Source: Candidatus Omnitrophota bacterium
GTDB lineage: Bacteria > Omnitrophota > Gorgyraeia > Gygaellales > Profunditerraquicolaceae
Length of the DNA: 38,846 bases
Assembly (NCBI GenBank): GCA_018812825.1
Contig: JAHJCJ010000117.1
Coordinates: 1 to 38,846, forward strand
Direction of reading: 5' to 3'
Of the stretch, positions 1-12,500 are shown in pieces (position 1 is the stretch's first letter; every line of letters starts with the position of its first letter). The translations under genes were made by a program, and so were the position numbers. The notes beneath the pieces are model-generated. The model searched no databases. It was not told the origin of the DNA and saw only the letters and a program-made list of their open reading frames with translations.

Positions 1-1
1 A

Positions 2-559
2 GATATAATCCCCGATGCCATGAGGAATATACTTAAGAATAATCCTGATGCCCAATTTGTGCTTACTGGACCGGGAGATAGAGAATTTTATGGTCAAGAG
101 ATAGACAGATTGGAATCCTTGCAAAGAGAGTATTCCGGTAGAGCAGCTATTATAATTACTAGAAAATTCATGATTTCAGATGAAGGGGTAGTTTTGGGTA
201 CTAAGGTTTATTCAGGAGGGGATATTTGTATAATTCCTTCTAAGTTTGCACCTTGTGAACTAATAGATATTTTGTGCTATAGATATGGCATAATCCCAGT
301 AGGTCATAATGTGGGTGGTTTGGTAGATAAGATCAAGGAATTTAATTTAACAACAGGAGATGGCAGTGGTTTTGTATTTGATAATTTTTCTTCCTGGGAG
401 CTTGAATTAGCTATCCAGCGGGCATTGGATTTAAGGAGAGACCACCGACAGGCTTGGAATCAGCTATTGGTCAGTAATATGGGGCTAGATTTTTCTTGGG
501 ACAGTTCAGCAAGAAAGTACCTTGATTTCTTACTACAAATCATTAATGATAAAAGACAT
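2..559 (+). CDS. Module: glycogen/starch synthase-like glycosyltransferase, C-terminal half
   Basis: NPDAQFVLTGPGD...YSGGDICIIPSKFAPCELIDILCYRYGIIPVGHNVGGLVDKI resembles the GT5 C-terminal nucleotide-sugar binding region (PSxFEPCGL..YGTIPVVRxTGGLxDTV). Confidence 0.75.
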
Positions 560-3500
560 TCTTCTTCTCCTCTCACTTTTGGCGCCTTCATCCGTATCCT
601 CTCAACCAATATCCGCACCGGTAAGTATGTCTATATTTGGGGTAGGCCTGCCAAGGAATCTAAAATTGTCAAAAAATTAAAATTTGCCGAAGATTATATA
701 GAGTTAGATATTCCTAGCTCTGAATTTGATAGAATATTTCAAGATCTCGGCATAGATAATCCTAGGGATTTAAATGATGTAGAAGAAATAACTCAGACTC
801 CTGAATTCAGAAAAATTTCTATTAAAATAGGAAGTTATAATAAACCTGCTCTAGATTTAGTCAAAGCTGAACAGAGATGGGATACAAGAAGAAGGCACGA
901 AGAAAAAAAGTATGGAATTTCTTTAGAGGGGCATTTACGAGAATCTTTACATGGAGATAGTTATAGGATTTTAGATGCTGGTTGTGGGTTAGGCCATAAT
1001 ATATGGCTGATGGTTGAAAAAAGGCTAGTTGGTGTCAAGAGCATATATGGCTTAGATATAAATTTACCTACTTTATTAGCAGGTAGGATTGTATACGGTA
1101 AAGAGTTAATTAAAAAAGGATTTAATTGGAATACGCAAATTAGACGCGCAGATTTAAAAAATACAGGTTATGCCGAGGAATATTTTGACTATATAATTGC
1201 TAATCAATGTCTAGAAAATGTTGTTAATCCTGGAGATCCTGATCCAAAATATACTAAAAAAGATAGGGATTGGAGGAAACGAAGAGAAGATTTAGGGATA
1301 AAGTTTTTTGAGGAAATGGCGAGAATTCTTAAACCTGACGGCAGGTTATACTTTAGTACTTTCGGAAGATGGTCATCAATAGGTAAAATATATAAGTTTA
1401 GCATCGATGAGATATTAAGCTTTACAAAAGGCACTGATATTGAAATAACCAGATCAGATATAAAAAGTTTTATATATCTGCAGACAGACATTAACTTAAA
1501 AACGACATGGAAAATAAGAGACATTATTTATTTCTTTGTTCAGAAGAAAGTGCGGGGAGCATCTAGTTCTGTCCAGTTGGAGAGGGTAATTGGCGGATCT
1601 TCCCCTCTCACCCCCGGCGCCCTTATCCGTATCTTATCTACTAATATTCGTACTGGTAAGCATACCTATACCTGGGGCAGGCCAGCCAGGGAGTCAAATA
1701 TCTTAAAGCTCTTAGGATTAACCTATAGGGATATACCTATTGAAGATATATCTGATGCTAATAAGGCCAACCCAGAAAATGAGCCGGTAGGCGAATTATG
1801 GTTGGCTTCTGACGATGTAACTTACCCGTCACTGGTAAGACTATCTGACGGTTCAGTTATCACCTTGAGAGGGCTCTTGGATAAAGAGGGAGAGCGCATA
1901 TTAGGTAAAGAGCATTTTTCAATATACGGCAATTATATGGCAACTATTATGAAACTTATTGATGCCGGGCAATCCTTATCAGTTCAGGTTCATCCTGCAA
2001 TGGGCCATCCTACACGGCCGGCTAAGCCTGAGATGTGGATGGTAGGCGAAGGAGGAGCAAGGCTATATCTTGGATTTAATCAAGATGTTTCCGAGCAGAT
2101 ATTAAGAGAAGCCTATCAAAAGGGTACTCTTGAAAATCTACTTTACCAATTAGAGCCCAAACTAGGAGAGCTCATAGTAGTAGGCGGAGCATTAATCCAT
2201 GCCATCAGAGCCGGTACTACTATCTGGGAATGGTCTCATGCTCCTACGGGAGAAGAAATCAATAAAGGCGACCTAAAAAGAGCTACTGTTTCCCCTTGGG
2301 ACAGGACTGACGGCAAATCTCCCAGGCCAGGCAAAGAAGATTTAGAAGGTACTATAGAAGTATTAAATGATGCTATACATAGAGCTGGGATCCCAGCCCA
2401 GAATAAATTAGATCGGGATAAGGTTCGAAGTCAAAGGGTTATAATCTATCAAGATGATGACAATAACCGCATAGAGAATCTATTCACTACTACCGAAGTC
2501 ATTGTAGATGAGATTAATCTTAGTACTCAACTATCCCAACAAACTAACGACCATGGCTATCCCTTCTTCATCCTGGAAGGCTCGGTCCAGATACTCGCTC
2601 CTCCTTATGCTCCTGAAAACATCTTTAAAAATGACTGCGCCATAATTCCTGCATACTTAGGTAAACATACCCTTTTAAATACTTCCGATAAACCCTCTAA
2701 AATAATCAGATGGTGGGCTCCGGTAACTTCTTCACCAGTAAATGCCTATTTAGCCAAAGGCAGTCGCCCAGGAATAGAAATTACCTTTAATACTACTAAT
2801 ACTCATCCCATAAGCCTTACTCCTATCTGGTATATGGCTGGATGGTTGATACAATTTATTCAATTAACTCCTCATGTCAGGTTATCCTTAAACCATTCTT
2901 TTGGTAAAGTCTATGTTAAGGTTATCACCGGTAGCCTCATAGATCCTCAGCGTAATGCCTTCGCTCCGTCACTTAAAGATGTGCGAACTACCTTGGTAGA
3001 GGAAGAATATATCCAGGCTGCAGATAAAGAAACAATGGTAGTAGTAGCGACTAAAACAAATAAAGCACCTGAAGTTATCAGTAATATAGCCCAAGCTGTA
3101 GTTTTCGGTCCCAAGCACGAGTTGCTCTATTGGAACAAGGTAGATACTTATGATTGGGGCAAAGAGGCATTTAAAGATGTTCCGTTTTACAACCTTTCCG
3201 CTTTTAGCCTGAAAAATAATCAAGGCAAAGAAGTTGCTTATGTTCAGTTTTGGGCTGCAGGCAAGGGTGTAAACTGCGGCATGCACAATCATAGTGAGAC
3301 TAATACTAATACTACCTTCTGCGAAATCCATCTCGGTTTGCTTAACGGCACCGGCCTAGGCGGTATGGTGGATCAAAACGAAACCCTTATCTCTCTTCAA
3401 GAAGGTCAAGAACACGGCCGCGGTTGGAAAATAAATCCGGCTACTGGCGAGCCGCTGAGAAGAGAAAACGGCGCAGTAGATTATGACCCGCACCACTGGC

Positions 3501-6500
3501 AGGCAGGCGGCCAGAGAGTAATCGATCAAGAAAACGAAGCCTTTGATGTCTGGGCGGTATTTGAGATAGCTGCTGAAGCAGCAAAAACAATTTCTTCCTC
3601 ACCCCTCACCTTTGGTTCCTTAGTTAATACCTTTACTACAGCCCGCCGCCTCTTAAATGAAAAGCTTATGAACTTAGGCCTGCTTCGCCCTACTCCGCCT
3701 CAAGCAGGTAAAGAACATCCCGCACCCGTATATGCACCAACAGCCGAAGAGCTAAAGAATTGGCCCAGGCCAAGTTTCCTTAACTATGACCCCAAGCCTT
3801 TAAAGTTCGGAACCAGCGGCTTAAGGGACCTTGATTTGTATTTAACCGATTTCGAGGTCTATATTAACACAATAGGCTTCCTGGAAGCCGTAGAAAAGGG
3901 TAGTTTCTATCTACCTTCTTGGGCTAAAGGCGTAATATTAGAAGAACGAACCGTCATTTTAGCCGGGGATTTAAGGCCATCAACTGTTAACTTAGCTGAG
4001 GCTGTAGCCTTTGTAGTCAAGGAGCACGGCGGTTATAAGCTAAAATATTCCGGTCAGACTACTACCACAGCTGTTTCATATTATGGTATGCAGAAGGGCT
4101 TGGTAAGCATCATGATCACCGGCAGCCATATCCCCAAAGGCCAAAACGGCATCAAATACAACTTCCCCAGACGTGAGATTCTCAAGATTGAAGAAAAAGA
4201 GATGCTCAAGTTTGTTGAAGAGGCGCGTAGACGCCAATACTACGATCCTAACTACGTAGAAAAGAATGCCCGGATTTTTAATCCAGACGGCTCATTTAAG
4301 GAGCGTCCCAAGATCACCGAGCCTTCAATCAAAGAGGAAGTAGAAGAGTTTTATCTTAACCGCTACAGGGATGTATTTAAAGGCAAGTCTTTATCCGGTA
4401 TGACCATTGCAGTCTATCAGCACTCATCAGTAGGAAGGGATATGCTGGTAAGGATACTTAAAGAATTAGGCGCAAAGGTCATTCCTGTTGACCGTGCAGC
4501 CCAAGGCATATTCATACCAATAGACACTGAAAATGTCACCCCAGCCCATCAGCTCTATTTTAACCGTTTAGCGAGGTATCTTAACTTAAGGCAGTGGATA
4601 AGGCTTAACAAATCCATCTCTGCTATTGTCTCTATGGATGGAGACGGCGATAGACCATTTGTCATGGATGAACAAGGAAACTTCAACCGCGGGGATATCC
4701 TGAATATCCTCACTGCCCAGTATCTTAAGGCAGATGCAGTTGCCACGCCCAATAGCGCTAATAAAGCAGTAGGTTGGGCATTAGATGAGATGCATGCAGC
4801 CTACAAACGTACGCAGATCGGCTCTCCGTATATAGCTTTAGCCATGATGCGTTTATTCAAACAAGGCGGCTTTAAAAAAATCATTGGCTGGGAGGTTAAT
4901 GGCGGCCTGCTGGTGGGCACAGACATAGAAGTAAACAACACAATCTTACATGAGCTTCCTACTCGGGATTCACTCTTGCCCATTCTGGTATCACTCATAA
5001 CAGCTAAAGAAGCAAATCAGTCTTTATCCCAAATCTTTGCTACCAGGATCAAGCCTTATTATACCCAGGCAGGTTTAATTACCAACTTCCCTACAGAAAA
5101 GAGTAAGAAGATTATCGCCCAATTCTCACCCGAAACCGATAAGACCATCCATGAAATAAGCTTCTTTGGAGACGGTAAAGTCAGAGTAGTTCGCTTCCCC
5201 TATGAAAGCAGCTTAGAAGGAGACTTTAAAGAGTGGCTATATGGTAAAGAAGAAATACTCTCAAGCGACTCAGAGCTTGCTAAAGAGTTACTTAATATCC
5301 AAAAAACACTCCAGCCCTTCTTTGCCTCTAATCAAGGTTTTACCAGGCCCATAGGCTTAGATTACAAGGATGGCCTACAGATACAATTCGACAATAAAGA
5401 TATCTCCTACTTAAGGCCTTCAGGAAACGCCCCTGAATTCCGCAATTACTCCATGGCAACCACCCAAAACAGGGCAGATAGCATAGTTGCCTTAGGGATT
5501 AAAGAACCGGATGGGATATTAAGGCAGATGGAGAAGGGGGTGGGGGCCAGTAGCCCGATTGAACAGCTCATCAAGGATAATAAAATAACTGAGTCAACCG
5601 ATTTAATTAACGGCTTAATAAAAGATTTCCTGAAAGACCGTTCGCAGGAAGCGCATATTAAACAATTGCTCCAAATAATCATAGAGAAGGCTTTAGAGTT
5701 AGAGGATAAAAATTTTGCTCAAAGATTCCAGATTCTGGCTATGCAGGCATTGAATATTATCTCTTGGATTAATAATAAAGTAGTCGATGCAGATAAAATT
5801 GAGCTTACTGCTACTGAAGAGGAAATGCTTAAGCATCCTGATAGCGGTAAGTATTCTTTGGGAAGCTTCTTAAAGGTATCCACTTTACCCGTTTCCGTAA
5901 CCAGTGAAGAATTTACTCCTGGATTCTTCTGGAGAGGAAGCGAGACAATAGCAAAATTAGGAGAAAAGAATATCCGTCCGGATTTAATTTATGACCAAGC
6001 AATGTTTGATTCCCGAAAAGGAAATGTAGTCATGTATGTGATGGATCACGGTTTTATCGCTGTCCCTGCTGGCTTAATTGAGTTGACTGGTAAAGGCGAA
6101 GGTAATATCAGTACTATTCATGAGACTTTCTTTGTTAATGATTTTCTTCCCGGGTCTCATCAATTTATCTCAACCGGCTTAGGCCATTTTCAGGGCTTAA
6201 GTTTAGATATAAAACAAGCAACCGAAGGCGAAGGTATACAATTTAATGTCAGATATGATAGCGAAGGTCAAATTCAAGAGGTTTTAGCCCGGTATCTTAC
6301 GGCAGGCAGCTGGGCATTGGCTTTACCGGGTTATGTTGATTATATGGTGAACTTGGGTGGTCTGAGGTTTAATGATTTTTCAATTGCACTTTCTCAGGCA
6401 GATGCCAGTCAAATAAGCCAGAAGTTTAATTTTGACCAGATAGATGCAGTTAGTAATGCAGTAAAGACAGCCAAGATGGCGCCTTATGCTTTAGCAGGCG

Positions 6501-9500
6501 CGGGTAAAACGAGAGCATCTTTTATTAGTAATCCTGTCTATACTTCAGTTATTAAGTGGATAGGCGCTCCGGCAGGAATTTCATCTGAGCAGAGTCTTTT
6601 AGAAGTTTATCGGAATTTAAATCCCGATAAATTGCAAGCGTTAATTGAAAGCGTAAGAAGTTCCTCTCCTATGAATCTCCAAGAGTCAATTCAAGTACTG
6701 CAAGAGGCAGTAAGATGCGGAAAAGCAGTGACGGTGCCTGTTTTCACGGTCCAGGCGTTCTTTGGAGGGATAGAGGGTATCAACCAGCCTGATGTAAAGC
6801 ATCGACTTGCAGACGGAATGTTGCCGAATGTTCCGGTAAAGGCGTTATCTTTTGTTCCGGCAGGATACCAAAAATTCGAAGAATCATTAGAGGCTTTATC
6901 GCGCGTCTTGAAGAAATTTGAGGATTTATTCCAAAGAATAAATACAAATGAACCTGTTTCGCTTCGCGCGCTAATTAAGCTTATGACTCAGACTATTGAT
7001 GAGACCCCGGGAGCTGAAGGGATGTTTATCTCCATGGATATGGCAGCTGATGACCTGCGAGCTACTGATGGCAGGTATTATTTAGGAAAAGATGCTGAGC
7101 GTTTTGGTGATGCTCAAGTCAATGGTTTCATTATATCTCGCCACCTTACTGATTACTACGGATTACTAGCAACTGATTTTCCCAGGCTACTTATTATTGA
7201 AAATGCTTTTGCACATGATGATAATGATGCTTGGAGCGCTACTCGCCCCCATTCCCTGGAAACAGTTTCAATGTTTAATTCACACATAGGTGCTCCTAAT
7301 TTAAACTTTGTTGCTTTACCTCCAGGCATTGAGTTGGATGCGACGTTAACAGAGCTAATTGTACTGAATCATCAATTATCAGATGCTGTTTTCTTCGGCA
7401 ATGAGATATTAAATCAACCACGCAATGCGCCTGAACTGAGGGTGCTTCGCGTTACGCTTCAAGCACGCATAAAAAGCGCAAGTATGCGCACATCAGGGGC
7501 AAAATCGGTTTATCCTACTAACAGTTTGGGAGCAAACCTTAATTGGGAGCGTAAAGATACAGGTATGGGAACCAGCGGTTTCCGTGGCTTGTTTAGCCAA
7601 ATGCGGCACTTTGAACCATTTATAATTACTGAAGGATTCTTGGATTGGCTTATCAAAAAGAAACAGATTAAGCTAAATGAGCAACATGAAATTATTCCGG
7701 GGCAAGCCTTGAATTTAGCCAGGGATTTCCGTAATAGCAGCCCAGAGTTTGCTGTGGCGGTAATTTATGCTCTTCAATTACTGGGTATTAATGTAGATTA
7801 CATCGGGGCAGAAGCTACGCCGATACTGGCTTTTTGGTGTCAAATAACCAAGAGACCGGGGATTATGATTACAGGTAGCCACACTGCAGGCGAAATGAAT
7901 GGGTTAAAGCTTTATGATGAAAATGGCGAGGTACTTAATGAACCGAGAGAATGGACTGAACAGAATGAATCTCAAACATCTGATAGGATAGAAATTATTG
8001 CAGCGGTCAAAGAAGCCAGGGAAAGGCGCTATAACCAACCCTTAGATGAATCTGTTTTTACTCAGGATGGCTACCTTAAGGAAAATTTAAAACCAGATAT
8101 GGTTGCTTTTGATAAAACAGCTAATCAGGAAGCAGTAAAAGCGTTTGCCAAAAGGAACTTGGATGCATTTCCAGAGCAGCCATATAGAGGATATGTGCTT
8201 GGCTATTGGATGCATTCTACTGTTGGAGCAAGACGCCACGTTGAGAATTATCGAGCCATGGGGGCTGAGGTAATTGAGTTTGAGCCGTTGGCTCATGATT
8301 TTAAAGCCCTTGATACTGAAGATATGACTCAAGCCGATCTCAAATTTCTCACAAGAACTGCGATAGATATTATAAAAGATCATCATGGCATAATTGATAG
8401 TGACGGAATAGTTTGGCTTATCATGCCTGATGGCAGGAAATTAAAATTCCTAGGCATACGTTCATCAGATGGTGATGCTGATCGACCATTAGTGGTTGAT
8501 GAAAAAGGAAGATTTTGGCGAGGGGATGTATTGGGACCGATTTTAGCGCGCTTCCTTGGAGCAACTCATTTTGTGCAGCCGCTTACCGGAAGCGAAGATG
8601 TCCCATCCTACCTAGCACAATATGGTATAAAGTTTGAAAGTACTTCTGTTGGTTCGCCTTATGTTGTCTACAGGATACTTAGGATGTTGCGTGAGAATCC
8701 TTCTGCTATAATTGTGGCAAATGAAGTTAATGGTGGAGGATTTATTGGGGCTAATATTATACTGCCCAATGGCAGATCTTTGGATAAATTAATTACTAGA
8801 GACGCTGAGATAGTGATGCACGCAGTGGACTTAATGTCCATGAATTATTATGGATGTAATGCTCTAGAGGGCATGATGCCAGTATCTAAGTTGTTTGAGG
8901 GTAAACTTGATCATTACTATAGTGCCGCAGGAATCATTCATGAGATGCCGGTGTCTCCTGGGACCAAACGTACTGGAATGCGTATTTTAGATCGCTATAC
9001 TCCTAATTCAAAGCTTAAGATTGGTTATGTTTCGTTTGTTGACGCTCAGCAGACTATGGAGGTGGTATATAGAGATGGACAAAAACAAACTGTTGCTTAC
9101 TCGGATCAGCTGGCCTTGATGTTATTGGGTTTAAGAAGTGATATGCAGCGTTTCTTCTCTTCTGATAAAGGGTTTGGAATGATTCAACGTATGAATTTTG
9201 GTGACCGTATGGATGATGGAATCCAGATGTGGGATGCCCAGAGCCGTTTCCATGTGCGTCCTTCAGGCAATGCAGCGGAAACGCGCAACTATGATTATGC
9301 CCTTACCCAAGGCAGGGCAGATGAGATTGTGGCTATGACTACGCATGATCCAGACGGAATTTTGCGGGAGATTGAAAGATCCGTTTGGAGCCCGCAGGAA
9401 GTGTTTGACTGGTTGGTTGCTGCAGAAGTTAATGCTGCCAGTTCTTCGCCCATAATTATCCATATTTCTACCGCAAACATCCGCACCGGCAAACACGGTT

Positions 9501-12500
9501 TTACCTGGGGCAGATTAGCTAAGGATTCGCAAATCCTTAAGCTTTTAGGACTTGCACCAGCGGATATTAATCCTGCTGACATCAGCGATACGAACAATGG
9601 TAACCCGGAAAATGAACCTGTGGGTGAGCTTTGGTTAGCTTCTGATGACCAGACTTATCCTTCTTCAGTTATCTTACCTGATGGTTCGACCAAGACTCTC
9701 GTTGAGCTATTGGCCAAAGATGGTAAATCAATTTTAGGAGAACGGCATTTCGCAAAATATGGCCCTTATATGGCAACTATTATGAAACTGATTGATGCCG
9801 GACAATCCTTATCAGTTCAAGTTCATCCTGCTATGGGGCATTCTACTCGTCCGGCAAAACCTGAAATGTGGATGACGGGTCCGGCAGGTGCAAGGCTTTA
9901 TCTTGGTTTTAATCAAGATGTGACCAGTGTATTATTAAGAGAGGCATATAAGCAGGGGACCTTGGAAACGCTTCTTTTTCAATTAGAAACTAGATCAGGA
10001 GAACTTGTTGTAGTTAGCGGTGCATTAATTCATGCTATCCGCGCTGGCACTACCATTTGGGAATGGTCGCATGCCCCTACCGGAGAAGAAATTAAAAAAG
10101 GCGACCTTAAGCGCGCCACGGTTTCTCCTTGGGACAGGACTGACGGTAAATCGCCTCGGCCCGGTAAAGAAGACTTAGAAGGCACATTAGAAGTATTAGG
10201 TGATGCTGAAGGAAGAGCCGGGATACCTGCGCATAAGAAATTAAATTTAGATACCGTGTTTAGTCAAAGAGCCACTACTTATTCCGACGAACAAAAGAAT
10301 GCTATAGCCAGACTTTTTACCACCAGTGAAGTTATTGTTGATGATCTTACTATTGTTGGTCGGTTAGATCAGAATACCAACAACAATGGTTATCCTATTT
10401 TTGTCTTAGATGGTTCAATCGAAATAAGGGCAGGGCCTAATGATAGCGTTGTGCTCTCCCAGAATGACTGCGCCATAATTCCCGCTTATTTAGGAAAATA
10501 TACCTTCGTTAACAAATCCGACCAACCCGCTAGAATAATTAGATGGTACGCACCGCTAAGCTCATCTCCTATAATAAATAAAAATCCAGCATCTGTATTA
10601 GATACCGGAATAATTCCGCCGGATTACCTTTATATAGGTGGCGGAGGGTTTACTGCTTGTTCTGCCCCGAAAGAAATATTAGAACGCATGAAGCGCATTG
10701 CATCAGAGAGAAACCAAGAGCTAGTCGGCAATGTAGTTGGGAATATTACGCCGGCAACAGATGACGGCGGGCATTCGCGGGTAGTCATGGATGTGGTTAA
10801 AAATGTGTTTAGAGTGCATATTCCGGCCATGGGAGATGATGGGGCCATTCTATCCTGGAGAACCGTGCATAGCGAAAATTGGTTTAAAAGGGGTGAGAAC
10901 CATGGTTTTAAACCGGAAGATCATGAAGCGACAATGGACCTTCTTTATCGTAGCAAGAATCGGCTAAACGCTCCAGAAGGTACTGAATTGGAGAGCGTTA
11001 TTAAGACGCGTCTTTTTGAAGTTGATAATAATGAAAGATTAACTAAGCCTGAAGGTTGGAAAGAATTCGCACAGAAGTTACTGGAGTTGTTCAAAATATT
11101 AGATAATAAACTTATAAGTAATAAGAGGATGATGATAAAGGGCGCCAGTGTTCAGAATTTACTTATTTTAGCTGACCTTATTGCTAGAGGAAAACTGTCC
11201 AAAGGACATTTTGACACTTCAGGGGGATTCCGGGAAATGCACAGCATTTTAAATATCGAGCATTCCGTAGTAGATCTTGTTACTTACGACGATGTTACGC
11301 TAGCGGCAGACTTTAGAGAAGTTAGAAGTAGTACCGGTGAGCTGGTTGGTGGAGGTTGTACGATAATAGGCCAGGATGCCTTGAGCCATTTTAACGTTAT
11401 TCCTATTGAAGAAGATGGGAATTCATCGCGAGAACCTGCGCCTATTGGAAAAGTTTATCTTGTGCGTCCGGTACGCGATGAATTTAATAAAGTTATCGGG
11501 CATAAAATTCTTGCTCCGAAAGAAAAGCCGGCACAAGCCTGCAAAAATGCTTTAGAGATGATTAATGGCGCAAGGAGAATGATTTATACGGGAGCGGGCG
11601 GCCTTATCTGTTCTGTTATTACCGACTTCTTAGTAGATGGCGTTCCTCAAGCTCAAGCCAGAAGAAGAGATATTCCTCGCGTATTTATTGTGACCGTAAA
11701 CAGCGAAGCCGAGAGCTACGGTTTATCTTTAACGGATAGTATGAAACTTTTTGAGAATTCTATTGTTGCTATGACTGGAGAAGTGCTTAGTTTTCAGGTT
11801 TTATTTGACTATATTATTATTCCCGAAGTTCCTAAGGAAGTTGTAGAGAAACATTTAGAAGGCATTAAAGAGAATATGAGAAGATTTTTAAATAAGGAAG
11901 ACGCAGCTAAATTACAAGATGTATATAGTATTGAGCAAGCAGCTGTTTTGATAAGAGACAGGAGAAATCTTAATCGGAAAACAATAGAGGGGCTAGAGGT
12001 TGGCAATCCACGGCTGGATAAGATTTTGCCTTTCCACCCGATCAAGATTATGGATGAGGGGAGAAAGCTTGTAGAGATGAAGGGCATAAAGTTACGCACG
12101 CTATCGAAAGCAGATGATTTTTTGATTTGGGAAGGCAAAATCGTCTATCATCCTATCGCGTTGGTAGATTGTCTTTTGGAAATAGAAAGAGATTTTCTGT
12201 TGGATAAAAATAGACATGACCAGAAGTTTATGGAAAAATACGCAGCCTTAACAACGCAATACGGTGGCGATGAAAGCAGGATGTTTGAACATATTTCAGT
12301 GCAGGCTAATGTAAGCGGTCAATCCTTAAAGGATATTATTATGACTAGTTCTCCGATACAGCACCTCTCCTTTGGCGGTGGAGGATGGCATAATTGTTCT
12401 TTGACTAGGGCGTTTGTGGAACTGGCGTTAAGCATAGGTGGTGAAGAGGGAAAATTATTTGCCGGGCATTTGACTCCCACGACTGATAATGGTGGGCATG

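Noticed and set aside
7736-7747. SSPE occurrence (DFRNSSPEFAVAV)
   Set aside because: Lies inside the phosphohexomutase fold, in a segment corresponding to the normal D-x-R-xSS/PxxA region, not at a module boundary.
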